Shown here in pieces: positions 33,457 through 45,518 of a stretch of 64,000 nt of DNA (position 1 is its first letter; every line of letters starts with the position of its first letter). The position numbers and the translations under genes are program-made. Under the pieces are notes generated by a model that worked only from the letters and a program-made list of their open reading frames with translations, did not search any database and was not told where the DNA came from. Origin of the DNA: Cannabis sativa (taxonomy: Eukaryota; Streptophyta; Magnoliopsida; Rosales; Cannabaceae); contig NC_083603.1 of assembly GCF_029168945.1 (NCBI RefSeq), positions 33,763,396-33,827,395 on the forward strand. The letters run 5' to 3'.

Positions 33457-35308
33457 TGTTGGAAATTATTTTACCAGGATCTTAGATCTACTCACAAGTA
33501 TGTTTATTAACACCCTAAATATGAACTTTCTAAAACGATGAAATAAACACATATAAAGTTAAGGAAACCTTACATTGGGTGCAGCGGAATAATATGACTC
33601 CTTCCATTCAGATATCTAGCCCTTGATTCTTTTCTGTAGTAGAGCATTATCAATATCTGAACCTGGATCTCTTTCTCTGATTCTTTGATGCTGAAACTTC
33701 TTCTTACTGAAAGTCTTTCTTCACGATCTTCCTCACTATGATTGAGGTATCACTTGCTGTGTGTGGGCACTACTCATACACTAAGGTAATTTCGAAATTT
33801 AAGGAAGAAGAAAGAGAGAGTGGGTTCGGCAAAAGATATGGAGAGAGAAGGTTCAGGTTTTTCTGATTCAGAAAGTGTCAGAAAAAAGTGTAATTTTCCT
33901 GAAGCCTTCACTATCTATTTATAGCATTCCACTAGGGTTAGGTGTGAATTATTTGGCCGGCCCTATACTAGTGGATTTGGGACTCACTTTTTGCAATTTT
34001 GCAGTTTTATCTTTTCTGCATCTGATTTTCTCAAAAACGCCAATTTTCTAATTCAACCATTTAAATGCCAATTCTAACTCTTTAATAACTATAAATAATT
34101 ATTAAATAATATTGTCATTTATCATATTTATTAATTGAACCATACAAAGTATCATAATTAACAAATATGCCCCTAAAACTCTTTCTTTACAATTTCGCCC
34201 TTACTTAGTGAAAAATTCACAAATAGACATAGTCTAACTTGAGAATTATAATTGATTAATCAAAACCAATTACCTGAGTCTTACAAGCAATATTATCTCA
34301 ACTAGTGCGGGGACCATGGGTCTATATAACCGAGCTTCTAATAAGTAGATTAAGAATTTAGCACTAAAATTCACTAACTTATTAATTCTTCGTTGAATCC
34401 ACGCATAGAACTCAGAATTGCACTCTAAGTATATAAAATGCTCTATATGTTCCACCATATAGACCCATCATTATTTATCCATTGTTATAATCCTAATTTG
34501 ATCAATGATCCTCTATATGAATGATCTACACTGTAAAGGGATTAGATTACCGTTACACCCTACAATGTATTTTATCCTTAAAACACTTGACCCCGTATAA
34601 ATGATATTTCAGCTTAAGTGAAATGAGTACTCCACCATTTATGTTCGTTTGGTCAAGCTCGAAGGAGATCATCCTTTGCTTACTATTCGCCAGATAGAAG
34701 CTATAGATTCCATGTTTATGATAGCGCTCCCACTCAATTGCACTACCGTGTTCCCAAAATGTACGTATCACCCTGACCTAAAAGTAGGCTTAACTAACAA
34801 ATCAAAGAACACGAATAGCCTCTCGAGATTGAGCCTAATCATATCAGGATTAAGATCACTTGATCTAGGATCAACTAGGCGATATTGACTTGAATAGATA
34901 TTACGGTAAGTTTAATAAATCTAAGTCAAAGTTCAATATCGGTCCCTTCCGATGCATACTCCATGCATCCAACCTGAGCTTTACTTTAACCAATGTTCTG
35001 GAAAGAACATAGTATTTCTCCAAATACAAGTAAACTCTTGTTGTAGATTATCATATCAATAAAACCCTATGTCTGATAAATCTAGGAAACTTTATTCACA
35101 TAGACATGTTTACTTTCCAATTTGTTGACAGCACAATAAACAGGATCAAGTATGTGAAAAGGGTTTCAGATGAATTTATACATTATGTACATATAATCAT
35201 GAAATAAATCATGTGAACCATGCAACATTAAATGTTATTTCTGATCTATATTAATAAGTAAATCTAATTATATTGAAATGAGTTTTATTTAGGGCATAAA
35301 ACCCAACA
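33457..35308 (-). repeat. E3 5' LTR
   Basis: 1852 bp. It lacks 45 bp present in the 3' LTR; the deletion ends share TGGC (33954-33957), suggesting microhomology-mediated loss. Its outer end is followed by the target duplication CATTT. Confidence 0.93.
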
Positions 35309-35310
35309 CA

Positions 35311-35325
35311 TTTACCCCCGAAGCC
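35311..35325 (-). promoter_or_regulatory. Tat-B polypurine tract
   Basis: Minus-strand GGCTTCGGGGGTAAA. With E3 and one copy of its target duplication removed, this directly precedes the Tat-B LTR start TGTTGCCC, as a plus-strand primer should. Confidence 0.7.
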
Positions 35326-36241
35326 TTGTTTGGTGTAGAGTAAACGAGGGTTGTCTAGTGCCTCTGGTTTTCTCATTGATTTCCTGGCACGTGCTTCAGG
35401 CGCGTGGGCTTCATTTATGATAGTCATCATTAAAATTTATTGCTTTTTGCATACAATTATTCGCTTCCCGTCCATTAATGATCCGGTGCATTTAATCGGT
35501 GTCAGACAAATACTCAAGCATTTTCAGCCGCCCTGATGAGAATTTATCCCAACCGTTGGATCTGAAAAATATGAATCGATTGCGATTCCCACCGTACGAT
35601 GATGCCTGATCACAGTTGCTTTGCACCCGTTCTGGCCTATAAAAGCCAGCCTTTGTCCTTCATTTAGTTACTTTTACCACTTCGTCATTTTTTCACAAGA
35701 ACACCTTTGAGAAAAAATTTTAATATCCATAGATTTCTGGCTGCTATTCCTCCATCGCTTCCAATCCACCTTTTACCGTCGATCAACACCAACCCCCTGT
35801 TCTCAACTTTCATGTAAGTTTCTTGGACACTCTATGTCTTTACTGTTTATTTGCATGCTAGAGTAGAACTTTGTGGTTAAGTGTTGGATTTCTAGGGAAT
35901 AACTTTGACTGAGTCTGTTATGTGATGTATAAAATCTCTTTTATTTGTGTTTCGTTATTTTCCTCCATTCTTCTTTGCAATCGATCCCTTTGTCGAAAGA
36001 TTATTTAGGGCATGAGGCGATTTTTTGTTCCCACATTCTGCGTTTTTCGCTTTTCTTTGCTTTCGCTGCCTTTGAGATTTTTGCACCCGATGTTTGCTAA
36101 GGAAACTCCTTTGGGTTCCCATTTTTGGCAAACATCTGGAGGGGGCCTCTTTCCAGCGGTTAGGGACCCCCATTCCCTCTTTTAACATTAGGGTTTGGTT
36201 TGGGGGCTAACTGCTGGATTCTTTCTTTTTCAGAACAAAAA
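35326..36241 (+). promoter_or_regulatory. Promoter, leader exon and intron of the Tat-B antisense ORF
   Basis: The plus strand shows a promoter layout immediately inside the 3' end of Tat-B: TATAAAA at 35638-35644 (in GGCCTATAAAAGCC), a C/T-rich leader, a GTAAGT splice donor at 35814, a CTAAC branch-like site at about 36207, and a T-rich tract ending in CAG at 36231-36233. The next exon would start AACAAAA and is cut off by the Sirevirus LTR eight bases later. The element's own transcription runs the other way, so this serves an antisense gene. Confidence 0.65.
35638..35644 (+). promoter_or_regulatory. TATA box of the antisense ORF
   Basis: TATAAAA flanked by GC-rich bases, about 170 bp before the predicted intron donor. 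Strong match to the plant TATA consensus. Confidence 0.65.
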
Positions 36242-37012
36242 TGTTGTAAGTGTCGTTATTTTGTGACAGATTATTTTAATAGAATGTCTAGTCATGTCTG
36301 GATTTTTAGCCTGTTATATCTGCAAACTTGCGTAATGTTAAGTTGGTGTGAGTCTGTTATGACTTATCATTAGGAGTTAGTTAGTGCCAGGTAGACTGTT
36401 CTGTTGGGTATAAATAGTCGGTTTCATTCTGTAAACAGATTATAAAAAAAATTGATATTGTTAGTTAGTTCAGTTTCATCATGGGTGTTAGTTTTGTATC
36501 TTGCTGTTCTTGTTATTGTTTCTACAGGTTTGATTGTATAGCTTGAAGATGGTCATCAATGGCAGAACGATCAGAGCCTCACGTTGCTGAGTTCAGACTG
36601 AAGGGAGTTCCATGTCAACTTCGTCATCAGATCTGAAGGGATTTCAGATTGAAGAAGTGTCGAAGATGAACTCAGTTGCTGTACAAGGGATTGTGCACTT
36701 GCAATCAAGATTCTTGATTGCTATTGGTAATTCATTACTAATTTCTGTAAAGATTGTATTAAATTCCTTAGACTGAACTGGAAATTGTAATACGAAACTC
36801 TTGAGAATTAGTATATGAGATTACCCTGGTTCGGGGAACCCAAGCACTAGTGGGCTGATATGTGTTCTCAGTGCAGATGAAGCTTGTAAATCTTTGTGTG
36901 CCTTACTGCTTTACTCTAAATTCAAGTCTAAAATACATGTGTTGAAATCAAACTATTCAAAGATAATCAACTCGGTAATCTGAATCATGAAAATCAACAA
37001 GTAGTACTTTCA
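36242..37012 (+). repeat. Putative Sirevirus 5' LTR
   Basis: Begins TGTTGTAAG and ends in ...CTTTCA just before a PBS-like sequence. A TATAAATA box lies at about 36408-36415. No second copy survives in the window, so the left boundary is inferred from the TG start and the break in the antisense-ORF exon. Confidence 0.55.
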
Positions 37013-37026
37013 ATTGATATAAGAGC
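37013..37026 (+). promoter_or_regulatory. Sirevirus primer-binding site, degraded
   Basis: ATTGATATAAGAGC resembles ATTGGTATCAGAGC, the initiator-Met-tRNA PBS, with two mismatches. Confidence 0.6.
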
Positions 37027-37193
37027 TTGAAATTTTCTAAAAAATTTTGTTAGATCCTATACTTGTCTGATTCTTGATCCTTGATTCTTGATATGTATTT
37101 AAGGATTGATTCTGTTATCACTAACCACCTCTGAGTTCTCTCTCGAAGAACTACAGAACAACTGTGTGTTTGTTCTTTGCTCCTCTATGCAGG

Positions 37194-38282
37194 ATGGAAA
37201 TGTTTAGAGAAGGAGGATCAACCTCGAGACCTCCGATGTTGGAAGGAGCCAACTATCCATACTGGAAGACCAAGATGCGTGCTTTCTTGAGAGCTGTTGA
37301 TGAAAGAATATGGATGTCCATAGAAGAAGGGTGGTGGAAACCAACGATGATGGAGAATGAAATCGTTATCCCAAAACCCATGAGCCAATGGACCACAGTT
37401 GAAATGGAAAGAGCTAATTTCAACTCGAAGGCCCTACATGCTATGTTTAATGCTTTCTCCACGAATCAGTTAAAGGTCATTGCCAATTTTGAAATTGCAA
37501 AGGAAGCATGGGAGAAGCTGAAAATTAAAAACGAGGGAACTGATGCTGTCAAGAAATCAAGATTGCGTGCCTTGGCGAAGGCTTTTAAAAATCTGACCAT
37601 GCAGGAAGATGAGTCCGTAGCAGAGTTTCATGAAAAATTGTACGATATCTCCAATGATTCCTATGCCCTGGGGAAAATCTACTCAAATTCAAAATTGGTT
37701 CGAAAAGTTCTTGGTGTTCTTCCCAGAAGATTCATGTCCAAAGTTACCTCAATCGAAGAAATGAGAAATATTGAGGAACTTGATCTTGATGAGCTTATCG
37801 GGTCCTTGCAAAATTATGAGCTATCACAGTCCAGCTGGAAGAAACCCGAGAAACAGAAGGATGTTGTGAAGGACAAATTTGATGCGAGTATTGCACATAT
37901 TCATCAAGAAAACAAGAAACCGGTCCTAGAGGAATTGAATGGCATTACTGACGAAACTGTTGCCTTGTTAATAAGAAACTATGCAAAATTCTTGAAAAAG
38001 TACTACACAAGAAATTTCCCAGCTGATAAAGAAAATTCTCTGAAGAAAAACAAAGGTGGAAATTTCAAACAAGGACAACCTTCTACTAATCAAAAGAATC
38101 GAGGAATTAAGTGTAAAGAGTGTGATGGATATGGCCACACCAGGGCTGAGTGCGCTAACACACTCAAAAAGAAGAAGGCCCTTGCAGCAACCTGGAGTGA
38201 TAGTGAAGAAGAAAAGAACTCCACTGCCAGTGAAGGATTAGATGAGGACAAGCAGGTACTGGCGTTCATGGCCCAAAGCTGA
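37194..38282 (+). pseudogene. gag: Sirevirus Gag, N-terminal part
   Basis: The start is set at the ATG at 37194 (MEMFREGG), not the upstream in-frame ATG at 37164. The frame encodes an N-terminal DUF4219-like motif (EGANYPYWKTKMRAFL, about residues 18-33), the UBN2-type Gag domain (EAWEKLKIKNEGTDAVKKSRLRAL through QNYELSQ, about 105-225) and a CCHC knuckle (CKECDGYGHTRAEC, about 315-328). A TGA at 38280 ends the frame 57 bp before the chromovirus junction. The frame resumes in register after the insertion (47753), so Gag originally ran on and the TGA is a lesion. Confidence 0.92.
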
Positions 38283-38339
38283 CACCCAGTTGAATCTGAA
38301 GATGATGCAGTCTCCGCTTCATCAGAAACTGATAGCGTA

Positions 38340-40567
38340 TGTAACGCCCTAAATAATTAGGCACGCTACCCAAAATACTTATGAAACCCTAATCCCCTAA
38401 TCGGGATTACTAATCAAAATAGCGCAGAATTTAAACTTTTATATTAAACAGAATGAAAATAAACTTGTAATAGATTTAAACTTTGAAAATAGTTGGGATC
38501 GCAAAAATATTTACAAACGCTATTAAAAGTCATTTCTTTCTAGCCGACCTAAATGGCAAAATAGAATTCAAAAGTTCATCACTGATAGACTCTTAACTCG
38601 CTTGGTCTGATATGGCTTGAACATGTACATTCTTCGTCTTGCTCCTCAAAGTCATGGTTGATCAGCCACTGACTTACCCTTTCCTCCACAGTAGAGCACC
38701 CGTGAGCCAAGCCCAGCAAGACAGTATAAATCACAACAAATATAATATGCTCATCATACTATTTAATAGATATGCCATTCACATACATCTGTATGACACA
38801 GACCTGATTATTATGCCAACATGCCCATTTATGTCTACGTGGCGTAGACATATGTGTTGCGCTCACACATCTATTTAAATCTACATGACGTAGACCCACG
38901 TGTTGCTCTCACACGTCTAAATACATTAAGGCCTTAGAAGTGGTTCGTCTCGGTTATAAGTACAGAGTCCAACTTGATTATGCCTTGAGCGCATAAGCCC
39001 TAAATCTCATTTTAATTAACATGGCATGGCATTTATACAAATATATTACTAGGGTAATAACCCTACGCTATCAGACCGTTCCTATTAGGGTAATAACCCT
39101 AATCTCGGTTACTAAACATTCATGCATATCATTCTCAATATAAGCACCAATGTGCATACTCTACGTGCTAATCACTGTCTTACCTGATGTCCCGCAATAG
39201 TAGAGATTCCAATTCCCGGGTGCTCCTGACCAGGTGCCGGTAATCCTAGTCACAATACTGGGATTTACACAAATAGGCTTAATCCCTAAATCCACTTCCA
39301 CAAAAATACAAAATTGGCATCCAAATCACAGATAATCACATAGAGCTCAAAAAGAGCTTTCCAACGGTATAAAGAACGTCCCAAACGGAGTCTCGAGTCA
39401 AATGTTATGGCCAAAACAAAATAAGGAAAAACACATTTTCTCACTGCCAAACCCAGTCGGGACGGCCGAAAATCCCGTCGCGATGACTGGGTTCAGAACA
39501 CCCAAAAATTCCATTTTTAAGACCTAAAAATGCCCAAATTCAAACCTAACTTCACCTAAGTCATACACAATAAAAATTCATGCTAAACCAAACTGTTTTC
39601 AGGCATTAGTTCCACAGAATATATGCTCAAAATAACCAATTCATAATCATACACAAAGCATGCTACACAACCATACATAGCACAATATCTCAAAAGTTTT
39701 GACACTTCAAACATTAAAGTCTTCAAAGCCAAAACCCACAACTTCAAAGTAAATGCCCAGAATTTGAACATTAAATTCCAACCCTAAAACCTCTCAAAAC
39801 ATAACATAAAGCATCTTACATCAAACTTCAACACAATCAAGCATAAAGTATCAAAAATTACACTAATATCAACATACATGCATCTCAAGAACATTCAAAA
39901 CTCTAAGACCTATTTATCCACTTCCATTTCAGCAACAAATTTCAAATTAAAATAGTAAGAAAAACTACCTCCAAATCTTCAACAATTCAAGCTCCAAAGA
40001 ATTCCCACAATTCAAGCTTGAACCCAAGCTATTTCTCAACAAATTCACAAGTTGATAAAGATGGATAAAGAGAGAGAGGGGAATCGGTATGGGGGCTCAG
40101 AAACAAACTGAAAAAAAAATGCATTTACTTTATTTAAAAATTTCCTTTTTGTTGTAGATAATACAAAGGGTCGAAATGACAATAATGCCCGTAGGGCCAT
40201 AATAAAGCATAAGCATCAAGCAAGGGTAAAAAATGACAATAACCAATTCATAATCATACACAAAACAAACCAAAATTCCCGGTTGTGACTATACCGCGCC
40301 AACCTGTCAGAACACACCTGAAAAGACAACACTGGCATACTATATAATAATATAGTTCTATTAAGCACGTAATTAAATTAATTTCACCATTTTACCCTTC
40401 TCGGATCACAATTACCAAAATGCCCTTGGCTCACCAACGGGGTCTTAACATATTAAAATTCATATAATTTCACATATATTGAACTATATAATAATATAAT
40501 TCCTCAATTATACATAATTATCTAGTTAGGGTTTTGCTAATCCTTTCTCATAATTCCAGGTATTACA
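38340..40567 (-). repeat. Chromovirus 2 3' LTR
   Basis: 2228 bp; minus-strand TGTAATACC...GGGCGTTACA. It contains palindromic modules: TCTACGTGGCGTAGA and CTACATGACGTAG with CACACATCT/CACACGTCT tails near 38833-38927, and two AGGGTAATAACCCT palindromes near 39050-39112. Confidence 0.95.
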
Positions 40568-40580
40568 ATTACCCCGTCCT
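40568..40580 (-). promoter_or_regulatory. Chromovirus 2 polypurine tract
   Basis: Minus-strand AGGACGGGGTAAT directly before the LTR start TGTAATACC. Confidence 0.75.
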
Positions 40581-40602
40581 TATAGAAATTTCGTCCCGAA
40601 AT

Positions 40603-41643
40603 TTACCTGAACAACTCCAGATATTTTTGCTGCATATCCGTCTCGAGTTCACAAGTTTCCTCTTCTACTTTACTATTCCTCCACAGTACTTTCACCAGTG
40701 CCACAGTCTTGCTTCTCAAGACTTTCTCTCTTCTATCGAGTATCTGCACTTGTTGTTCCTCGTATGATAAGTCTGGCTGAAGTTCCAATGCTTCATAACT
40801 CAGAACGTGGGACGAGTCTGAGACATACTTCCGAAGCATTGAAACATGAAACACATTATGTACAGCTGCCAGCGCTGGGGGCATAGCCAACCTGTACGCT
40901 ACTTGCCCTATCCTCTCAAGGATTTGAAAAGGTCCAATGAACCTCGGGCAAAGTTTTCCTTTCCTCCCGAAGCGTTTTATGCCTTTCATCGGAGATATTC
41001 AGAGAAATATCAGGCCCCCGACCTGAAAATCAATATCTCGACGCTTTGGATCAGCATAACTCTTCTGCCTATTCTGAGACGCGAGCATTCGCGCTCTAAT
41101 CTTGTCAACTGCCTCACTTGTTTTTTGAACAGCTTCGGGACCCAAGAACTTTCTTTCACCCACTTCATCCCAGTGAATGGGCGATCTACATTTTCTTCCA
41201 TATAAAAGTTCATAAGGAGCCATTCCAATGTTTTCCTGATAGCTGGTATTATAAGAGAACTCGATCAGGGGAAGGTACTTTACCCATGATCCCTCAAAGT
41301 CGAGCACACATGCCCGAAGCATGTCCTCCAAAATCTTAATGGTCCTCTCGGATTGTCCATCCGTCTGAGGATGGAAAGCTGTGCTGAACTTTAACTGAGT
41401 ACCCATAGCTCGATGCAGACTCTCCCAGAATCTCGACGTAAATTTTAGATCTCTGTCAGACACAATGGACTTTGGGACACCATGCAGACGAACAATTTCT
41501 CTGACATACAACTCAGCATACTGGTCAATGGAGAAATTCGTCCGAACATGTAAAAAGTGAGCTGACTTTGTAAACCTGTCCATTATGACACACACAGAGT
41601 CAAATTGTCCCGTTGTTCTAGGCATACCTACCACGAAGTCCAT
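40603..41643 (-). pseudogene. pol: Chromovirus 2 integrase core and chromodomain region
   Basis: Frame 41643-40999 (214 codons) has catalytic D2, D63 and E99 with 35-residue D-E spacing (MDFVVGMPRT, SDRDLKF, DGQSERT). After a stop at about 40999, frame 40989-40603 has the GPY/F-like and chromodomain-like parts (RFIGPFQI...[23 protein letters not shown]). The tail ends earlier than in chromovirus 1. At least two stops interrupt what should be one chain. Confidence 0.92.
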
Positions 41644-41661
41644 AGCAATATCTTCCCATTT

Positions 41662-42537
41662 TCATTCTGGTTTATTCAGTGGTTGCAGTAACCCTGCAGG
41701 TCGCTGGTGCTCAGCTTTCACTTGCTGACACGTAAGACACTTTGCAACATATTCAGCGATGTCATTCTTCATGCCTGGCCACCAAAACATGGCTTTCAGG
41801 TCTTGATACATCTTTGTTGACCCTGGATGAACTAAATAAGGAGTCGTATGAGACTCATCCATGATCTCTTTCTTGATGTTCTCATCCATGGGCACACAAA
41901 CTCGATTCCCAAATCTTAACATTCCCGTTTTATCCACTAAGAAATCACTAGCTTTCCCAGCCAAAACCCTAGCTTGGGTTTTTATCAATTCTGAATCTTG
42001 CTTTTGTGCTTTTCTAATTCTCTCTAGAACAGTGGATTGCAGAGTAATATTAGCCAATTGCTCCACAACCAACTCAATTTGAGCTCGAGTCATTTCATTT
42101 GCTAATTGTTGAGAGATTTGCTTCACAGTACTCAAATGACTCTGACCCTTTCTACTTAAGGCATCAGCAACTACGTTGGCCTTACCAGGATGATAAAGGA
42201 TTTCACAATCATAATACTTCACCAACTCTAGCCAACGCCTCTGTCTCATATTCAGGTCTTTCTGGGTAAAGAAGTATTTCAGACTCTTATGATCAGTGTA
42301 TATCTCACATTTCTCGCCATAAAGGTAATGCCGCCAAATTTTTAGCGCTACCACTGCTGCGATTTCTAAATCGTGAGTAGGGTACCTCTGCTCGTACTCT
42401 TTTAATTTCCAAGAAGTATAAGCTATTACCCTCCCAGCCTGCATAAGCACACAGCCGAGACCCTGTCTTGAGGCATCACAATATACCACAAACTTTTCCT
42501 TATCTGAAGGAAGAGTTAGTACAGGAGCGGTAATCAA
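41662..42537 (-). pseudogene. pol: Chromovirus 2 RNase H and integrase zinc finger
   Basis: 291 codons: RNase H ([56 protein letters not shown]) then the integrase HHCC region ([34 protein letters not shown]). A single Phe codon appears lost in AAVVALKIW relative to chromovirus 1. It ends at a stop replacing Trp just before the integrase core. Confidence 0.92.
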
Positions 42538-42591
42538 GCGTTGCTTTAACTCCAGGAAACTTTTCTTTCACCGATCAGTCCAAAAAAACTT

Positions 42592-43977
42592 CTAATTCTT
42601 TCGGGTCAACTCCGTTAAGGGTACAACAATCTTTGAAAAACCCTCAACGAACCGACGATAATAACCAGCCAAACCAAGAAAACTTTTGACCTCTGTAGCT
42701 GACTTCGGTACTGGCCAATCCCGTACAGCTTCAATTTTGGCCGGATCCACCATGATCCCATCTTTATCCAGTATGTGCCCTAAAAATGAGACACGAGATA
42801 ACCAGAATTCACACTTTTTGAACTTAGCATAAAGCTTGTGATCCCGTAACCTCTGTAAAACGGCTCTGAGATGCAACTCATGCTCTTTTTCTGTCTCAGA
42901 GTACACCAAAATGTCGTCAATAAATACAATCACGAACCTATCCAGGTAATCCTTAAACACGCGGTTCATCAAATCCATGACTGTCGCCGGGGCATTAGTG
43001 AGTCCAAAAGACATCACAAGAAATTCATAGTGTCCATACCGAGTACAGAACGTAGTTTTTGGGATATCTTCCTCTGGAATTCTCAGCTGATGATAGCCTG
43101 AGGGAAGATCGATCTTGGAAAAGACCGTCTTCCCCTTCAATTGATCAAACAGATCATCAATTCGAGGTAAAGAATACTTGTTCTTAATGGTAAGCTTGTT
43201 CAACTCCCGGTAATCAATACACATTCGCAGGGTTCCGTCTTTCTTCTTCACAAACAAAACTGGAGCACCCCAAGGTGAGTAGCTCGGTTTGATGAATCCC
43301 AGATTTAATAACTCTTGCAATTGTATCTTCAATTCCTTCAACTCAGCTGGAGCCATTCGGTATGGTGCCTTAGATACTGGATCCACTCCCGGAGCCAATT
43401 CAATAACAAATTCAATTTCCCGGACAGGTGGCAATCCCAACAAATCTTTTGGAAAGACATCAAGGAACTCGCATACCAATCTCGTATCCTCAGGCCCTGA
43501 TGTCGCAGGTTGGCTGGTGTCGAGTATAGTAACTATGAACCCCAGACAACCTCTACCCATCAGGTCTTTAGCTTTCAACAGTGATACTCTCGGTATGCGT
43601 GCCCCTTGAACCTTCCCCACGAATACTGCTGGATTAGTACTTTCGGGCTCAAACACTACCATCTTCTGCTTACAATCGATCGTAGCTCCATACTTAGACA
43701 AGAAATCCATTCCTAGAACTATGTCAAAGTCAGATAATTGCAACTCAATTAGATTGGCGGTCAACTCACAACCATCAATCCAAAAAGACAAAGACCGAAT
43801 CCACCTTGTGAATACTATTAGGTCTCCCGAGGGTAACAGGGTTCTGAACCCCGAAGCATAAATATCACATGGCTTATGAAAACTTTCTATCACTCTACTC
43901 GATACATATGCATGAGTAGCTCCCGAATCAAATAACACAGTATATGAACAACCATTAATAGACAACTGACGTGTCAC
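42592..43977 (-). pseudogene. pol: Chromovirus 2 protease and reverse transcriptase
   Basis: 461 codons. Protease active site [11 protein letters not shown] (D17-S18-G19) is intact, unlike chromovirus 1. RT catalytic residues D290 ([12 protein letters not shown]) and D354/D355 ([10 protein letters not shown]) are present. Pro in place of Arg in LPSGYHQL and Val in APATVMDLM are departures from chromovirus 1. The frame closes after PLTELTRKN by a stop. Confidence 0.93.
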
Positions 43978-44022
43978 AACCGACGGACTAGTATTAGCGT
44001 CAGCCTGAGTTATAGTGAAAAG

Positions 44023-45186
44023 TCACCCCGGGTTCTGAGCAGTATTCTTCTTAGGCTCTTCTTTCTTGGCTTGGGGACAATCTCTGATAAAGTGGCCCAC
44101 CACGCCACACTGGAAACATGCCTTGGCTCGACACTCACCAGGGTGAAGCTTCTTGCATTTCAGACACTCAGGATATGATCGGAATGAGGACCCGCGATCC
44201 TGACGGCCACCTCTGTTTCCCCGAAACTTTCTATTTCCCCCTGATGCTCCGGAAGCCTCAGCCTTTTGCTTGTGCTCAGGGTTGCCACTGTCGGTCCCCT
44301 TATTGATATTACCACTAGCAGGAGGATTTGATGTCATGACGACATCCTTTGCAGCCTGCTCTTTCATTACTTGCTGCTCGGCCTCCTCAGCAATTAAGGC
44401 CAAGTCTACCACTCTCTTATATAGAGTGTCATGTGATGTGGTAATTTTCAAGTCCCGACTGATTGTAGCATTCAGTCCTCGAACATACTTCTATTTTTTG
44501 GTGAAATCTGTAGGCACCAGATCACCAGAAAATTTTGACAACCGATCAAACTCCAAAGTATACTCGGCTACAGACATCTTTCCCTGAGTCAACTTCACAA
44601 AATCTTCCTGATGTGAAGTCCTCAAAGCAACATTATAAAACTTTTCCTCAAAAAGTTTCTTGAACTCTTCCCATGTCATCACACTGACATCTCGAGTCTG
44701 ACCCACTATGTCCCACCAGACGCGGGCATGGTCTTGAAACATGAAGGCCGCACAATTCACCCTTTCAATTCCCGTCACCCCGATATTATCGAGGATACGG
44801 GTAACAGTACTCATCCACTAATCGGCCTTAATAATATCAATACCTCCCAGAAAAGTCGGAGGTTGCAGCTTCACAAACTGCTCGAACACAGAGTCCCGGT
44901 GTGGCATAATATACCCTTGGTTACCCACCACTGGCACAGGAGCTGGTGGTAACCCCTGATTAACTGGGGTAGCTTGTTGCCTCAAACGTTGCAACTCTTC
45001 TGCTTGACGAAGTATGACACTTCGCATTTCATGAAACATCTGCTGCCAGTCAGCAGAAGATTAGCATTAACAGCCCCCGCATTATCCCCCAGATTCTGCA
45101 GAGGTGGAGGCGGTGCTGGTGGATTGGTTTGGGTAGCCTCGGGCTCTACTTGCTCGCCCTGGTCTAGATGATTGCGGAGGGTCCAT
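44023..45186 (-). pseudogene. gag: Chromovirus 2 Gag, fragmented
   Basis: The likely start is the ATG at 45186 (MDPPQSSRPG). Pieces follow: coiled segment (RQAEELQRLRQQ, frame 45039-44818), Gag domain (HARVWWDIVGQ...TWEEFKKLFEEKFYN...YTLEFDRLSKF, frame 44814-44491) and a C-terminal part with Lys/Gly-rich linker and zinc knuckle (CFQCGVVGHFIRDCP, frame 44451-44023). Stops at about 45083, 44818 and 44491 separate them. Confidence 0.88.
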
Positions 45187-45496
45187 TACTAGTACCCCTG
45201 TAATCAACATCCCCAGCGAGTTAAGCACCGATACCACACTTACACACTTATTGCCTTAAACCCTAACTCAACTATTTATCTCATAAAATGTTCACATAAA
45301 CAAATAACATTTAAAGCATGGCATCACATGACACATACATACTCTAGTTGCTTGCATACTGCCTAAAATGGAAAGCGGTAAACAAATGATCACACAAACA
45401 GTCAAGTATTTACTCTCAATACTTACTGCACCATGAGTCGAGCTTATCTCTGACGACAAATGTACATGTTCAGCCGGTCTACAGGAAGTTTAAAAA

Positions 45497-45515
45497 CCTT
45501 GGTACTCTGATACCA
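45497..45515 (-). promoter_or_regulatory. Chromovirus 2 primer-binding site
   Basis: Minus-strand TGGTATCAGAGTACCAAGG, three bases from the LTR; begins with the initiator-Met-tRNA consensus. Confidence 0.87.
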
Positions 45516-45518
45516 AAT

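Larger units (their letters stand above)
18325..35308 (-). mobile_element. Angela-like copia element E3 (contains a chromovirus)
   Basis: Two LTRs (18325-20220 and 33457-35308) in the same orientation flank a short interior, and the whole is flanked by CATTT (18320-18324 and 35309-35313). A chromovirus occupies 22031-31495. Without it the interior is only about 3.8 kb and holds remnants of integrase and RNase H but no open gag or pol, so E3 is a defective or non-autonomous member. PBS at 33438-33454 and polypurine tract at 20221-20232 set the minus orientation. Confidence 0.93.

Noticed and set aside
35351..35536. 61-codon ORF before the antisense-gene TATA box
   Set aside because: Upstream of the predicted promoter, no domain, and not in frame with anything downstream.
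38639..38878. 79-codon ORF repeated at 45818
   Set aside because: Same position in both chromovirus 2 LTRs, explained by LTR duplication; antisense to the element.
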